From: Ochotona curzoniae
Lineage: Eukaryota > Chordata > Mammalia > Lagomorpha > Ochotonidae
Length of the DNA: 64,000 bases
Direction: 5' to 3'
Assembly: GCF_017591425.1 (NCBI RefSeq)
Contig: NW_024465751.1
Coordinates: forward strand, 7,812,001-7,876,000
The notes beneath the pieces were generated by a model, which saw nothing but the letters and a program-made list of their open reading frames with translations, had not been told where the DNA came from and searched no databases. Positions within the stretch are counted from its first letter, which is position 1; each line of letters opens with the position of its first letter. The translations under genes and the position numbers were made by a program. Positions 10,221 through 21,769 of the stretch are shown here, piece by piece.

Positions 10221-11464
10221 AAGAATTTTCTTTCTTTTCCTTTTCTTCTTTTGCCATTGTTTTTAAAAATAGCAATAGCCAATCTAAACCATTTATCTCT
10301 TCTTTCCTGGGAGGTGAACTCACAGCACATAGAATACTCAAAAACCCATTTATTAATTAGAGAGCTTGGATTCAGGCCTACAAACACACACCCTGGGAGT
10401 GATTTTTGGAAAGGAGTGGGTGCTTGTAATTCTCCCCCATGTGCAATGAGAGCAAGAGCTACAATCAGCCACCTCCTTCAACATCTTACCCCATCCTAGG
10501 CCCTTCCTTCCTGACACCCACATGTCATCACCTGTACCCAAGGTCATCAAGCTAAGTCATTACCTACTCGTCCCCACTTACACTACCCTCTCTTTGCACA
10601 GAACCCTCTAGCACCCTACGAGTACGCCTGGAGGATTTCATCTTGCAGATGTGAGAGGTAGGGGCCCTTGCCTGATCTCTTGGATGCTCTGGGCACAACA
10701 GACAGAAGAAATGACTGCTCAGGGATTGTTTGCTCTTCACTTTCACTAGGTGTTAAGACCCCACCCTTTTCTGCTTGTCTGTGCTCTGAGCCCTGAAGGG
10801 CAAGCCCAGATTCTGTGTGAGGTGGTGTTCCTCCGACATTGCCCCATCCTCCTTATCAGACCTACTTGCCTGCCTGAACCAGACTTGTCCCTTGAACAGT
10901 CAGTCAGTGAGTTACAACTTGGCCCAGATGAAGAGAATTAACTTGCCTAAATGCAGAGGGTAAACCAAGACCTTGTTCATTGAGGGGAACCCAGAGCAGG
11001 TCAGTTTGGCAGCTGGATGCTAAGATGCACAGAGGCCTAGCTGCTCCAGCAACATCTGCAGAGAGATTGTGTGACCAGTTCCAGGGGAAGCCTCTGCCTG
11101 CATTTCTGCTATGCCTGCCTCCATTCTCTCACAGCCCTTAGTGCAGTGCTGCAGTGGCCCGACTGGTCAGACCCTGACCGTCAGAGGGATGTGCACAGCA
11201 GCGTAAGTCAGTTGTCTCAGACGCACCATCAGTTTTATGGACCTCTAAAAAAGAAAAATAAATGCTACCCACCAAGTTATGACTCACTATTTCTTGGTTA
11301 CTTAGAATGTATGTTCTATACTTACTGAAAGCTTTCTTAGATTTATTTAGAAAAATGGGTTTTTACTGTATATCAATCTCATACATACATAAAAATAGAT
11401 GAGATGCATTGCTTAAAATATTCCTAAGCTGTGCTCACATTGAGAATCAACTCCTTGAGCCATT
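10221..11464. other. Non-coding stretch, nothing recognised
   Basis: About 1.2 kb without a repeat or exon I can support. Several 60-85 codon frames on both strands look random. Confidence 0.45.
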
Positions 11465-11700
11465 AAAAAAAAGTTATTCATTTTTTTGGGGAGGCAGAGA
11501 GAATACTCACATTTTCAAATTTAATCCTCTTCCCCCCGAACACCCACAATAAAACCAAAAGCTGGGATGGTAATCCAGCTCTAATACGAGTGGAAACAAC
11601 TCTATCATATGAGCCATCACCACCACTGCCTCTAGGATCTGCGCTGTAGGAAGTTCGAATCAGAATAGGGAACCAAAGCCAGCTACCGCACTGTAGAACT
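11465..11700 (-). repeat. Old lagomorph SINE, diverged
   Basis: Reverse orientation with an internal 'AAGCTGGGATGGTAATCCAG' block, a 'CCACCACTGCCTCTAGGATCTGCGCTGTAGGAAG' type block and 'GAATAGGGAACCAAAGCCAG', all words of an older lagomorph tRNA-SINE subfamily. Ends are eroded. Confidence 0.5.
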
Positions 11701-12275
11701 CAGCTTTCCTCGTGGCCAAACTCAGCACCCACTCACTCTGAATCATTTTCTGACTCAAGAATTGTCTCTGCAGGAACCCTACCTCCTGTACCCTCCTCTG
11801 AGCCACATGGAGCATAGAGATGAGCACAGGAAGATGCAGCCTTTTCCAGAACACTCAACCATGTCTCAGCACCTCCTTCCAAGCGGCTGACCTCATTCTG
11901 CAAGACTTAAGTACAGACAATGAAAACTACAAGATCAAGATTTCCAACAGTACCTTAAATGCATCCCATTTTCAGAGATGTTACAAAGAAAATGGATGTG
12001 CAGGGCCCAGCACAGTAGCGTAACAGCTAAAGTCCTCACCTTGCACATGCCAGGATCCCATATGGGCACCAGTTCTAATCTTAGTGGACCTGTTTCCAAT
12101 CCAGCTCCCTGCTTGTGGCCTGGAAAAGCAGTCGATGATGGCCCAAAGCCGTGGGACCCTGCACCCACATGGGAGATCCGGAAGAAGCTCCAGGCTCCTG
12201 GCTTTGGATAGTCTCAGCTCTAGCCATTGTGGCTGCTTGGGGAGTGAAATATTGGATGAATGATCTTCCTCTTTG

Positions 12276-12332
<57 letters not shown>

Positions 12333-12352
12333 GTATATATATGTATATATAT
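12276..12352. repeat. (TC)n(TA)n microsatellite
   Basis: TC dinucleotides at 12276-12300 pass directly into TA dinucleotides with occasional TG at 12301-12352. It grew from the pyrimidine-rich tail of the outer SINE. Confidence 0.92.
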
Positions 12353-12560
12353 GTCAAGGACGGCCCAAAGCTTTGGGAACCTGCACCCGCCAGTGGGAGA
12401 CCCGGAAGAGGCTCCTGGCTTCGGATCGGCATAGCATCGACCGTTGTGCTCACTTGGGGAGTGAATCATCGGACGGAAGATCTTCCTCTCTGTCTCTCCT
12501 CTCTGTATATCCGCCTTTCCAATGGAAAAAAAATAATAAAAATAAATCTTTAAAAAAAAT
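12353..12560 (+). repeat. Young 5'-truncated C-type SINE (inner copy)
   Basis: Starts abruptly at GTCAAGGACGGCCCAAAGC, so the tRNA-like head is missing. The rest is close to consensus: GAGACCCGGAAGAGGCTCC, GGCTTCGGATCGGCATAGC, GAATCATCGGACGGAAGATC, and CTGTATATCCGCCTTTCCAA then A-rich tail. High CpG retention marks it as young. The 5' end lies within about three bases of the equivalent truncation point of the copy at 32417-32625. Confidence 0.88.
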
Positions 12561-12727
12561 AAGATAAATCTTTTTTTAAAAAAAAAATGGGTGTGTAATA
12601 TGACAGCATATGAAACAATAACAGCTAGCAGGCTTAGTCATCCCAAGGAGCTAAACTAAGCCTGTGCCTTTCATGTGTTATCTTAGTCCATCTTCTGTCT
12701 GCCATAGATACTAATATGAGCTATCCT

Positions 12728-12930
12728 CTACTGAGTTTACCAGGTTCCTTACATTGCTTACGCGACCTGTGTATATTCAGTCATTTAATTCTCACAGCAA
12801 TCCTGTAAGGTAAATAATATTATCCTTATTCTACAGATGCAAACTGTGACAAGTGGTAAAACTGGGATTTGAATTCAGGTATCTGTTTTGAGACCTGTGC
12901 TTAACCTAATCAATACATGTGCTGTGGTGT
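12728..12930 (-). repeat. MIR
   Basis: Minus-strand MIR with AATTCTCACAGCAATCCTGT, GTAAGGTAAATAATATTATC, CTTATTCTACAGATGCAAAC and GTAAAACTGGGATTTGAATT in the expected order. Confidence 0.78.
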
Positions 12931-12944
12931 ACATGCTATACAGA

Positions 12945-13022
12945 AAATGAAACTGGGGTTTGCAAGAGATAAATATCTTGCCCAAGGATACATGATGCAG
13001 TGTCAAGATTGAAATGCATAGT
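12945..13022 (-). repeat. MIR fragment
   Basis: A second, shorter reverse MIR piece: ATATCTTGCCCAAGGATACA then AAGATTGAAATGCA corresponds to 'cttgcccaaggtcacacagc ... gggattcgaaccc'. Confidence 0.55.
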
Positions 13023-13796
13023 CTCTAAGGTCCATGTCGCTCATCACTTTGCTATCTGTAAGGGCAGGGTGGGTGGGAGGGAGGAGGGACAAATGTCAGA
13101 CCAGATACTTAGATTGTGTCTTATAATTCAGAACCCATGCATCATTATCCTGGAAAGAGTTAACTTGCTGTCTTTTTCCTCAAGAGGCAGGTAGCTCAAA
13201 TTTCTTGTGATAATGAAGATGATTTGAAGATCTCATCCATCTGCCTGTTCATTGAATGACTATTTCCAGAAACTTCAATAGAAGCAATGCCCTGATTCAA
13301 GTATTTCAAGAAGCTCACCATGTAGCAAGAGGAACAGACTGTGTATAAGAGACTGTAAGTGTGACTGAACAAGAAGAGGAGACAGTCTACAACCGACAAC
13401 CACCTGGACCCTTCAGGCCCCCAGAGCTTGGTTCAAGGAGCATGACTGCAGAGGCGGGGGACAGCAGGCGGCTAAGTCACCTGCTGGGCAGTAGCTGACT
13501 CTTGTAGACCAATAGCAGTTATATAGTTCATAAGTAATGTATTTGCATCCTAATTAGTATGTAACCCCCTTCCTCTCCCCAAAGTTTGCTACATAGAGCC
13601 ATTGTGTAATAACTTCAAAGGTCTTACAATACCTTGCCACTTACCCTCCACAGAGAGCCAAGACAGCTGAAAGTCAGCTTTTTCTTGAGTTCATCCTTAT
13701 TTTTAGCCACCTCACTGCTCTTGACTTTTATTAGCAGCCAGAATTCTCTTTCCAGACAACCAAAAATGAACATGTATTTCTCCTCCTTAAATCCAC
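13023..13796. other. Non-coding stretch, possible LTR-like part
   Basis: Mostly unassigned. At 13430-13620 a GC-rich start passes into CCAATAGCAGTTATATAG and TGTAACCCCCTTCC, a composition reminiscent of an LTR U3, but I see no matching partner LTR or target duplication. Confidence 0.3.
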
Positions 13797-14139
13797 TGGC
13801 GGAGACTGATGCTATGATGCAATGGGTTAAGCAACAGCCAGGAACACAGGCATCTAACACAGGCAACAGTTCCAGCTCCAACTGCTTCACTTCCCATACT
13901 GCTCCTTTCCCTTCTAGTGCACCCAAGAAAGCAGGGAAACATGGCTGGATGGCTTGGGCCCCTGCCACTCACATGGGAGATCCAAGTGAAGCATGGTTTT
14001 CACTTGGCCCAGGCACAGGATTCTCAATCATTTGGAGAGTGAAATGGTGGATGCAGGATCTTTCTTCTTCTCTCTCTCTCTCTCTCTCTAGCTCTGCTTT
14101 TCAAACTAGCAAATATTTTTAAATAAATAAATAAAATCT
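13797..14139 (+). repeat. C-type SINE, diverged
   Basis: GCTATGATGCAATGGGTTAA head, CTTCACTTCCCATACTGC, a 'ggcttgggcccctgccactcacatgggagatcc' equivalent, GAGAGTGAAATGGTGGATGC, a TC-rich run, and AAATAAATAAATAAAATC tail. An extra unmatched piece in the middle reflects sequence drift. A long plus frame that crosses it is an artefact. Confidence 0.85.
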
Positions 14140-15627
14140 ACTTGTTTTTTTCTTCCATCATTGGACTGAGCTACAGGCAAGTGACCTCCCGACTTCCTTA
14201 TCCATGCTTAGAGGTGCTTCCTCTCCCCTCTCCAACCCACTCACCACCCCATTCAGCTCTAAACTATGATCAAGACCTGTCCCATTCCAAAAATCTGTGT
14301 CTGCTCATCTAGGTAAAGAATATTCTGTGCCCATATGAAGTAAAACTTGTCAATGATTTATTGGGTGTGTTTTTATTGGACTACCATGAGAACAAAGTTC
14401 CAGAATTCGTATGTCACAAACATTTCCCCAGCACATGCTAAGTGCCTGGCCTTGACCAGACTGGCCACTTTCACAGATTGTACCAAATCTTCATCACAAC
14501 CTGCAGGACCACTAAGGACACAAATAAAATGTAGAGAATAAACAATAGAGAACCCAGCCTCAGCAGAGTCCAGTGAGAGCGAAGAGCTTGTAGTACAAAC
14601 GTCCAGATACCTTAGCCTTGTGGTTGAGTTGAAGAAATATAAATTGAATAACAAGTACTGTACCACAGACTCAGCAGAAAAGCCAGCTGCATTATCTCTC
14701 TTTGGCCTCACAACAACGAATGTTGGGAAGTCTTTCCAGGTGTCTAATCTAAATTCCTTTTGCTGCAACTCAAGCTCATTCCCATCCCCCAGCCCCCACC
14801 CCCATCCTCAGATAACTACAAAAACAACAGTTGCTGATGAGATTGCCAAGCCTCTCCTCCTCTAGTGACTTCTATCTCCGGTTGCTTCATGGGCCTGAGA
14901 TAAGCCACACAGAACAGGCTTCCTATCTACCTAGGTGTTGCCTCCACCCAATGCGTCACTGCCCAGTCTCTACCCAGTGTCAGAAATGACCAATAGCTCG
15001 GGGGAGTCTTCCCTGGAGGGGGTCAGGGGGTGGAGAGGGAAGGGAGGAGAGACAGAAAAGGCTGAATGCCTTCCAAGCAGCTGATCACTTTTGGGGAGGT
15101 GGCAGCAGGTGACATCTTGTGGGAAGATGTGTTGCCTCATCTAAGAAGTTCCCTGATTAGGAAACAGTAATGGCAGGCTGTATATGGCCCTCTCCCTTCA
15201 GGGTTCTCCAGGGCTCCCACTAAGTGGGTACTACGGAGGATTCCTCTTCAGTGGTGCACCAAATAAGCTGTGAATGGCAGCAATCCTTCGATGAAGCACA
15301 TGGATGTCTATGGCTGGATCCCCTGCAACACAACAGGCTCAGTAGATGCGAGATGATTAAGCGATAGGGAAAAATGAGTAGACACAAGAGTGAGAGCATG
15401 AGTAAAAGAAATAGCATATGATTAAATGGATCAATGTAGTAAGTGAATAGAAGAACAAATGAATCAGAATAAATAAATGAGAACATAAAAGATTTTTAAG
15501 TGCATGAATGAGAAGAAGGATACCAAAGTGATGAAAGGAGTACACAACTGAACGTGTGAAAAAATACATACAGAAGTCAACTGAGTGACTATGTGGGTGA
15601 CAGAGGGCTAAATGAATAGATGTGTCC
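14140..15627. other. Non-coding stretch, part A-rich
   Basis: No exon or clear repeat. Around 15355-15570 the plus strand is rich in GAATGA/AAATGA-like words, a degenerate simple repeat that produces Ser/Leu/Phe-rich chance frames on the minus strand. Confidence 0.4.
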
Positions 15628-15712
15628 TCACGTCTACCCTTGCGCTAGTACGGTGCCCTACACAGAGTAAGACTTCTAAGAGGTATTTGTTGAGCAAATA
15701 AACAGACGACTA
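15628..15712 (+). repeat. L2/MIR-type 3' end
   Basis: GTACGGTGCCCTACACAGAG, TAAGACTTCTAAGAGG and TATTTGTTGAGCAAATAAAC resemble the shared 'cagtgcctggcacatagtaggtgctcaataaatatttgttgaatgaat' end. Confidence 0.55.
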
Positions 15713-17311
15713 AAGAAACATTCTTGTGCTTGGGATAGGTGATATTGAAATCTGCACTTGAGGGAGAATCCTGAGTTAGTTGAACCTGTTTATAAATTCC
15801 AGCTCTGCCATTTCCTGAGATGGTGATCCATTAAAAGGCACTTAAAATTTTTCAGAACTTCAACCATGCTCTTTTTTAAATTGAAGCATTCACACCTGTC
15901 TCTTGTCCCTGCAGTTGGGACTGAAGAAGCACGTTGGGAAAGCACCTGGAAAACACCTGATACACGAATGTCCCCTTTCCTTCCCCAGTACATCTTCTCC
16001 CCGTCACCTACTTACCACAGTCCTCACACCCCATGTCCTTTGAGGCCTTGTCCTCTATGAGCTCACAGTCTTGTAGGTACAGACACAAATGGAAACAACT
16101 CTAACTAGCAGTTGGTGATGAAACTGCCAGGAAAAAACACATGAAATCGCAGTAGCTCAGCTGCTTTTTCCCTAAAGCACTAGCAGATCCAGTTCTCAGG
16201 AAAGAGAAGTTAAGTAGGTGGGAGCCAAGGATTCGTCCTAGGCAAAGTCAAAGAAAAAAATGGGAAATGGGTGGAATTTGGATGTCTTTCCCTATCAGTT
16301 GAAGAATTCAGTAACCTGGAAATTAACACACACACACACACACTTTTTTTTTTTTTAAGAAGAAAAGGTAGGTTTGGAAGGATACCAGGAAATTCAGTGA
16401 ATTGTTTGGAAGGCTGAAGAATCTGAAAGCAGTAAGAGGTAACACGGCAAGTCATGCAGCCAAGACACAGAACCAAAATCCTGCTTTAGAGCTGGACCAA
16501 GGCCTAAACATTTCTGCAGCACTGGAGGCATCACCTGCCTGGATTCCAACTGCCTCTGCCGGTCCCCTGTTCTCATTGTCCTGCAAGAAAAAAGATGTTG
16601 CAACCACAGCCACCACCAAAAGGCATTCCTTACCTCTGCTTCATGGCCCAGAGTAGACTTATCTAATGCCCAAGGGTAGGTCAAATGGTAAGCAAGCAAC
16701 ACATTCCAGTTGAGAGGACATGAGGGCTGAAAACACAAGATGCATTCAAGGAGCAGGGAAGCCTCTGACATACAGCGATCCCTTGGGTATAGCAACAACA
16801 GGTACCAAAAAGGTAGTTTCAGGATGTTGCGCAGATCCCTGGTTTGCAAGGAATTTGGACTTAATCAGTGGACCCATAAGAGCCACTTGAGACTTTGGAG
16901 AAGCCTGTGCTGAGAGTGCAAAGCCAGAGAAGAGCAATGGGAAAGGCCAGAAGGGGAAAGAAAAAACCAGGGCTCAGGGGCAAGGCCTGCACCCAGAACG
17001 TAGAAATGGAGGAGGCTATGCTCGCACAGCAATGTCTCAGAGAAGAACTGATAGAAGTGTGAGTTCTGGGGTCCTGGACCAAAGCCCCAGGATGGGAGGT
17101 TCGTGTATGGTCTGAGGTGGAGAGGTCTCCTCTGACCTCAGTGTGAGAGTGGAAGAGAGAGAGCCAGGGAGATGAGGGAGAGCAAGAAATGGGGTGTGGT
17201 TTAAAGGAGAACCACAGAGACAATTTCCTCATTGAGAGGAGCTACATCTGGACTGTCAGGAAAGATTTTAAAAGATGAATTCTTTTCCTTTTCTTTTATA
17301 TAAAATCAGAT
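15713..17311. other. Non-coding stretch
   Basis: About 1.6 kb with a short (CA)n at about 16324-16342 followed by a T run, and otherwise no element I can support. The 151-codon minus frame at 16394-16849 and 123-codon minus frame at 16861-17232 show no domain and lack codon-like bias to the eye. Confidence 0.4.
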
Positions 17312-17641
17312 GGGAAGGAGGAGCAGCATCACAGCACAGAAGGTTAGGCTGCAGTCTTTCAACACTGGGAGCCCACGCTGAAGCTCCAGTTCAAGTCCCA
17401 GCTGCTGCCCTTCAGTGCGGCTCCATCCCTGCTAACATCCCAGGGAAGGTAGAGGAAGACAGCCCCAGTTGCTGGGCCCCTGCCTCCTACTTGGAGGACC
17501 CAGGAGGAGCTTCTGATTCTCGGCTTTCACTTGGCTCAGTCCTGGCAATTGCAGCCATTTGGGGTGTGAGCCAGCAGAAGAAAAACCTCACTCTATTCTC
17601 TATCTTTAACTACCTTGCAAATAAATAGACAATCTTAAAAA
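17312..17641 (+). repeat. C-type SINE, diverged
   Basis: GGAGGAGCAGCATCACAGCA head, AGTTCAAGTCCCAGCTGCTG, GGCAATTGCAGCCATTTGGG, GTGTGAGCCAGCAGAAGAAA and a GCAAATAAATAGACAATC tail. The following G-rich tract (17641-17660) is a simple-sequence addition. Confidence 0.85.
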
Positions 17642-17704
17642 GGGGGGTGGTGGGGGGGGGAATCAAATGGAAAATGAAAAAGGAAGAAAGTGGTGCTTGT
17701 TTCC

Positions 17705-17975
17705 ATACTTATTTCCTATTGCTGCAGTAACAAATTATTAAGACAATGACTTACAGTACCACAAATGTTTTGTCTTGAGGTGTAGAAGATTGCAAATCTA
17801 AAATCCGAGTACTTGAGAGGGGCTGTGCTCTTGCCAGTGGCTCCGGGGGAAACCCATGCCCTTTCTTTTTGAGTTCCTAGAAGCTGCCAGCATTCGTCTT
17901 GCAAACCCCTTCCTCCACCTTCAACCCTATCAATCCCCCCACTGTGACCTCTGCTTCATTTTCAGGCCCTCTCTG
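17705..17975 (-). mobile_element. ERVL-MaLR LTR fragment (MLT1-like)
   Basis: Reverse orientation of an MLT1-type LTR: ATTGCTGCAGTAACAAATTA, GACAATGACTTACAGTACCA, CACAAATGTTTTGTCTTGAG, GGGCTGTGCTCTTGCCAGTG, TTCCTAGAAGCTGCC and CCCCTTCCTCCACCTTCAA. The LTR 3' end is at the left side. Decayed, non-coding. Confidence 0.65.
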
Positions 17976-18849
17976 CCTCTGGGATCCCCTGTTCCCTTAT
18001 TCCAGAAGCCCATGTGTTCACACCAGGCTCACCTGAATAACCATGGAGACTCCCAGCTCAAGAGCCTCAGTTTTGCCATATAAGGCAACACATTTGCAGG
18101 ATTCGTGGATCAGGACATGGATGTCTTGGTGCTTGCCATCCACCTTACTCAAGCACAATTAAAAGGAAAGAAGGAAGAAAAATCTGGAGACTGACTCACA
18201 ACACAAACAGCTGCCTGTAGGGAAGGCAACCCACATGCCCGAGTTCCTACAATTCTATAGGCATCTTACATTTTCTCCCTTATCTACTTCTCACTTAACC
18301 CACTTTCCTAAGTCCCAGGACCTTCTTTCTTGTGTGTATCTCAATAACCATGTCTGTGCCTTCCCCAGCATAACAACTACAGACTCCTGGGGTTGGGAAG
18401 CCATCTTATGGAGGCCAATATTTTTGTGGTGAGAATCTGCTACTGTCCACTGCCCTCGGGTTGTGTTTGTTGCTGTTTTGTTTTCTCTCTCTCTTTCTCT
18501 TTCTCACTTGGTTCACCTCTTGCGCATTATGCTCATATTGCCATGTTTTGTTTTTGTTTTTCTTCCATGGGCATAGCAGATACCAAGATACCATTGATAC
18601 AAGATGCCCTGAAAGACAGAGTTGCATAGACATTTAGAGCCAATGGAAAGGAATTAGAGACACAACAGGAAATAGTTTTCACAAAAAGTATTGCTGACAT
18701 ATTGCTAAAGTATTGCTTGCTAGCATTTGCCTCTTGCTGCACAGGGAATGCTTCACCATGAGCTTTCTCATACCTCAGGCCTCTGCCCCCAGAAAGTGGG
18801 ATTTCCGGGCTAGGGCTCTGAAGAGCAGATATTATTTCATGATGAGTTG
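17976..18849. other. Non-coding stretch
   Basis: No recognisable element or exon. T-rich tracts at about 18460-18570. Confidence 0.4.
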
Positions 18850-19080
18850 TTGTGTGGCAGGTGAAGCCTCAGTGTGCTGAGCCCTGCCTGGCTCCAGCGA
18901 TTGAGTCCCTGTCATGCACATGGGAAGCCTGCATTGAGTTCCTGCTTCCTGGCTTTGGTCTTAGTCAGGCACTGTTGCCAACACTGGCAACTGAAGCAGT
19001 GGTTGTGAGTTTCTCTCTCTCTCTCTCACTTTCTCTCTCTCTCTTTCTCCAATAAATACTTAATATCTTAATATTTTAAA
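18850..19080 (+). repeat. C-type SINE, internally deleted
   Basis: Degenerate copy: TTGTGTGGCAGGTGAAGCC head, CATGCACATGGGAAGCCTGC, TTGAGTTCCTGCTTCCTGGC, a TC tract at about 19013-19050, and CCAATAAATACTTAATATC tail. The middle part (from the 'catcccatatgggcgcc' block to the 'tgggcccctgc' block) is largely gone. Confidence 0.6.
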
Positions 19081-19749
19081 AGCTAAGCCACATCTGAACC
19101 CAGACATACATGACTTTATATTCAAGCTTCCTCACCTACTGATTGATCCTGCATCCCTCTAAGCCCCAGTTTCCTCTTCTCTAATGAGCTACTCACACAG
19201 AATTTCCAGTGATATCAAAGGAATGTAAATAGGCAAAGACCATAACATGCCTATCAGAGGACCTGTCTTCAATAAATGGTGAATAAACACGTCATTCTTC
19301 CCCCTGCTGCCTGTTCCCTATCCTGCCCCCAAAGCATACCAGGACCTGGAGTAACACCCACGGCCGCTCCAGAAGGAAACAAACCATCCACACCACAGGG
19401 CTCAGCCAGACATCCCCTGCCATCCTGGAAGAAGCTGCAGCTGTTGGCAGAAACAGCCCTCTGTGTTTCTGCCAGCCAGGCTAGGGCTGTTTCAGGGAGC
19501 CAACCTTGTAGACCTAATTCTGTCCCAAAGAGGATCAAGAATCTGAGAAGTGACTCCCTAGAAGCACTATTCACCACACACAGCCCACACTCCCCTGGAA
19601 GACAGCCAGAGAGTTCTCATGTTCTGAAGACTGGTCGTGGTGGCCTTGGGACAGCCCCTGCACCCTGCTGGCCCTCAAAAGTGTAAACAAGATAGAACCT
19701 TGCTGAGGCCCTTTCTGGAAGAGTATGACGCTGAAAGTAGAAATATTTG

Positions 19750-19860
19750 TATCACCCCTTGACAGCTTTGGAGTTTTGGGCCAAGCCATGATTCCCTAAG
19801 CCTCAGTTTACCCATCTGTAAAATGAGAATAATAATAATAACACGCTCTCGAGATAGTAG
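19750..19860 (+). repeat. MIR central fragment
   Basis: CCTCAGTTTACCCATCTGTA followed by AAATGAGAATAATAATAATA is a clear MIR core. Confidence 0.72.
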
Positions 19861-20174
19861 AGGAGCACCAGCGTGCAGGGGACCTTGAGAGCATAGAAGA
19901 GGTTAGAGCAGATTGCAGTGATCAGAGAGATCCCACATAACGAGACCTTCTGCCTGCCTTTGTCTCTAGAACAGAAACCATGCATCGAAATGATTTCCAG
20001 GTGCTGAGTTTCTTTGGTGACATAGACAGCCACAATCAGTCATATGTGTAGTGAATAAAGGTACTGGGGTGACAAGCTCACATAGCTCTTTTTTAATAAC
20101 TAACGTCTAACACACACATCCTCCTCTCTAGAGTTCAGTGTCTGGAAAACCCACTCACTGTTACCATCGCAATT

Positions 20175-20340
20175 TAACTGATATAACTCTCACAACAACC
20201 CACTAAAACGAAATTGTTTCTCTTCATTTGACAACTGAGGAAACTGAGGCACAATGGAGGTGACTTGCCCAAGCCAATGTGGCTGTATGTTTTAGAACTA
20301 TGTACTATGTTCGGAACCAGATCTGCTGGGACCAAAATCT
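20175..20340 (-). repeat. MIR
   Basis: Reverse MIR core with ATAACTCTCACAACAACCCA, TTGACAACTGAGGAAACTGA, GGCACAATGGAGGTGACTTG and CCCAAGCCAATGTGGCTG. Confidence 0.78.
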
Positions 20341-21449
20341 ATGCTTGCACCACCACCTGAGTTTGCACCCTGTCCTGAGTTTGCAAGTCTGATGCCTACT
20401 AGAGTGGATGTAGTAGAAATGGATGCTGGCCCAATATCCACTCTATCCTTCCTAAATAATACTAGAAAATATATCTGGTCACACAGTAACTCAAAGTAAA
20501 GACTACAGCTCCCAAATTTCCCTTGTAGCCAAGTGCGCTTTAGAACACAGTTCTGCCCACAGGCATGTTAGCCAAGGTGACATGTTAGCTAAGGTGGCAT
20601 ACAAGGATACTTCAAAAAAGTGTATGAAACTCAAAGATAATCCAGACGAACTTTTGAAGACCCATCTTGCAGCAACTGCCAAGAGCTTTCCTTTAGTGGC
20701 AAGATGGAGGCTCAGATTTCCTCTGCTGCTTCCTTTGCTGGGTGGTATGTGGAGATGATGACTGGGGCCCAGCTTGCACCAGGAGGAGACACAGGTGTGT
20801 AAGCCAAATCAACAAGAGCCTGGATGCCTAAGGATTTCACAGACCAGAACTTGGCTTAAACTCTCGAATCTGAGGGAGAAACTGCCACGTGGTGGAAGCT
20901 GCTGTAACTGGGGTTTTGCCATTACTCACAGATGAATTCATCCCAACTGAGAATGGGCGTGGTGGGTTGGCTTGGGTTCCCAATTCTTCATGCCCTCTCT
21001 GTGACAGAATTATCCTTAAAAACTCCAGCCCCATGACTTGTAGTACCTCCCACTGGAGTACCGGAATATATAGACGATGGGCTCAATCAGGTGACCAGTT
21101 CGAAAAAGGAAATGAAAGCAGATGGGATTTGAGAGGATCTTCATGACTTTGCTTCACCTCTGATGTGTGCATAACCTACCAGGAGATGGTAATGCCCTGG
21201 GTAACACATGTGCCTGCAACTTAGGAGTAGCATGAAGATTTTTTGAAGCAAAAAAAGGGTTCAACTTGGTCCTGAAGTCCAATCTTCCTGGCCAGGACCA
21301 AGATAGATCAGCTGAAGGAAAACCAATCCACAGGTCCATGAGGGGGAAATTTAAATGTTATTGACTGCCACTGTGATTTTGAATGGTTGTTTTTCTCCAC
21401 AATACCGTGACAAGTATTGCTGACTAATGCAGTGACCACTACTTTATTT
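20341..21449. other. Non-coding stretch with possible mariner-like trace
   Basis: Mostly unassigned. AAGGATACTTCAAAAAAGTG at 20606-20630 resembles the terminus of a mammalian Tc1/mariner-type element, but only a short piece is visible and no second terminus was found. Confidence 0.3.
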
Positions 21450-21560
21450 ATTAAGTGTTGATCGAGTGACTGTGATGCATGAGTACAAGCATGGTGCATG
21501 TCACTTTGGATACAATGGTGGCCAGGAACATCCCTGCCTTTCTGGGAGACACCACGCATG
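21450..21560 (-). repeat. L2-like 3' fragment
   Basis: Weak reverse match: TTAAGTGTTGATCGAGTGAC, then TGGATACAATGGTGGCCAGG and ACATCCCTGCCTTTCTGG correspond to 'ttattgagcacctac ... ggatacagcagtgaacaag ... atccctgccctcatgg'. Confidence 0.45.
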
Positions 21561-21589
21561 GGTGAGCTAACAACATGGAGACAACTAGC

Positions 21590-21755
21590 TTGAAACCTCA
21601 ACTCAACCACTTCCCAGCCAGTGACCTCAGCTATTGATGTAAATGCTCCAAACCTGTTTCCAGTCTTACAGGGCCGTGATAAGAAGTAAAGTAAATGTAA
21701 TACATAAAGCTCTAGTGCCCGGTGAATGACACACAATAGGTGCTTACAAAAGGGA
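21590..21755 (+). repeat. MIR 3' half
   Basis: CAACCACTTCCCAGCCAGTG, ACCTGTTTCCAGTCTTACAG, GGGCCGTGATAAGAAGTAAA, GTAATACATAAAGCTCTAGT and GCCCGGTGAATGACACACAA follow MIR order to its 3' end. Confidence 0.65.
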
Positions 21756-21769
21756 AATGAAGACACTCT

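Larger units (their letters stand above)
11989..12595 (+). repeat. SINE nested in a SINE, shared target duplication
   Basis: An older C-type SINE begins at 12001 (CAGGGCCCAGCACAGTAGCG) and runs through its body to a TC/TA microsatellite at 12276-12352. A second, younger copy then sits inside its tail, and the leftover tail of the first (AAGATAAATCTTTTTTTAAA) resumes after it. Near-identical 12-bp repeats AAAATGGATGTG (11989-12000) and AAAATGGGTGTG (12584-12595) enclose both, so they are the target duplication of the outer copy. Confidence 0.85.

Noticed and set aside
13430..13620. Possible solo LTR
   Set aside because: U3-like composition only; no paired LTR, TG...CA ends or target duplication could be shown.
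13634..14122. 162-codon plus-strand frame
   Set aside because: More than half of it lies inside a SINE and ends in a TC microsatellite encoding Ser/Leu repeats.
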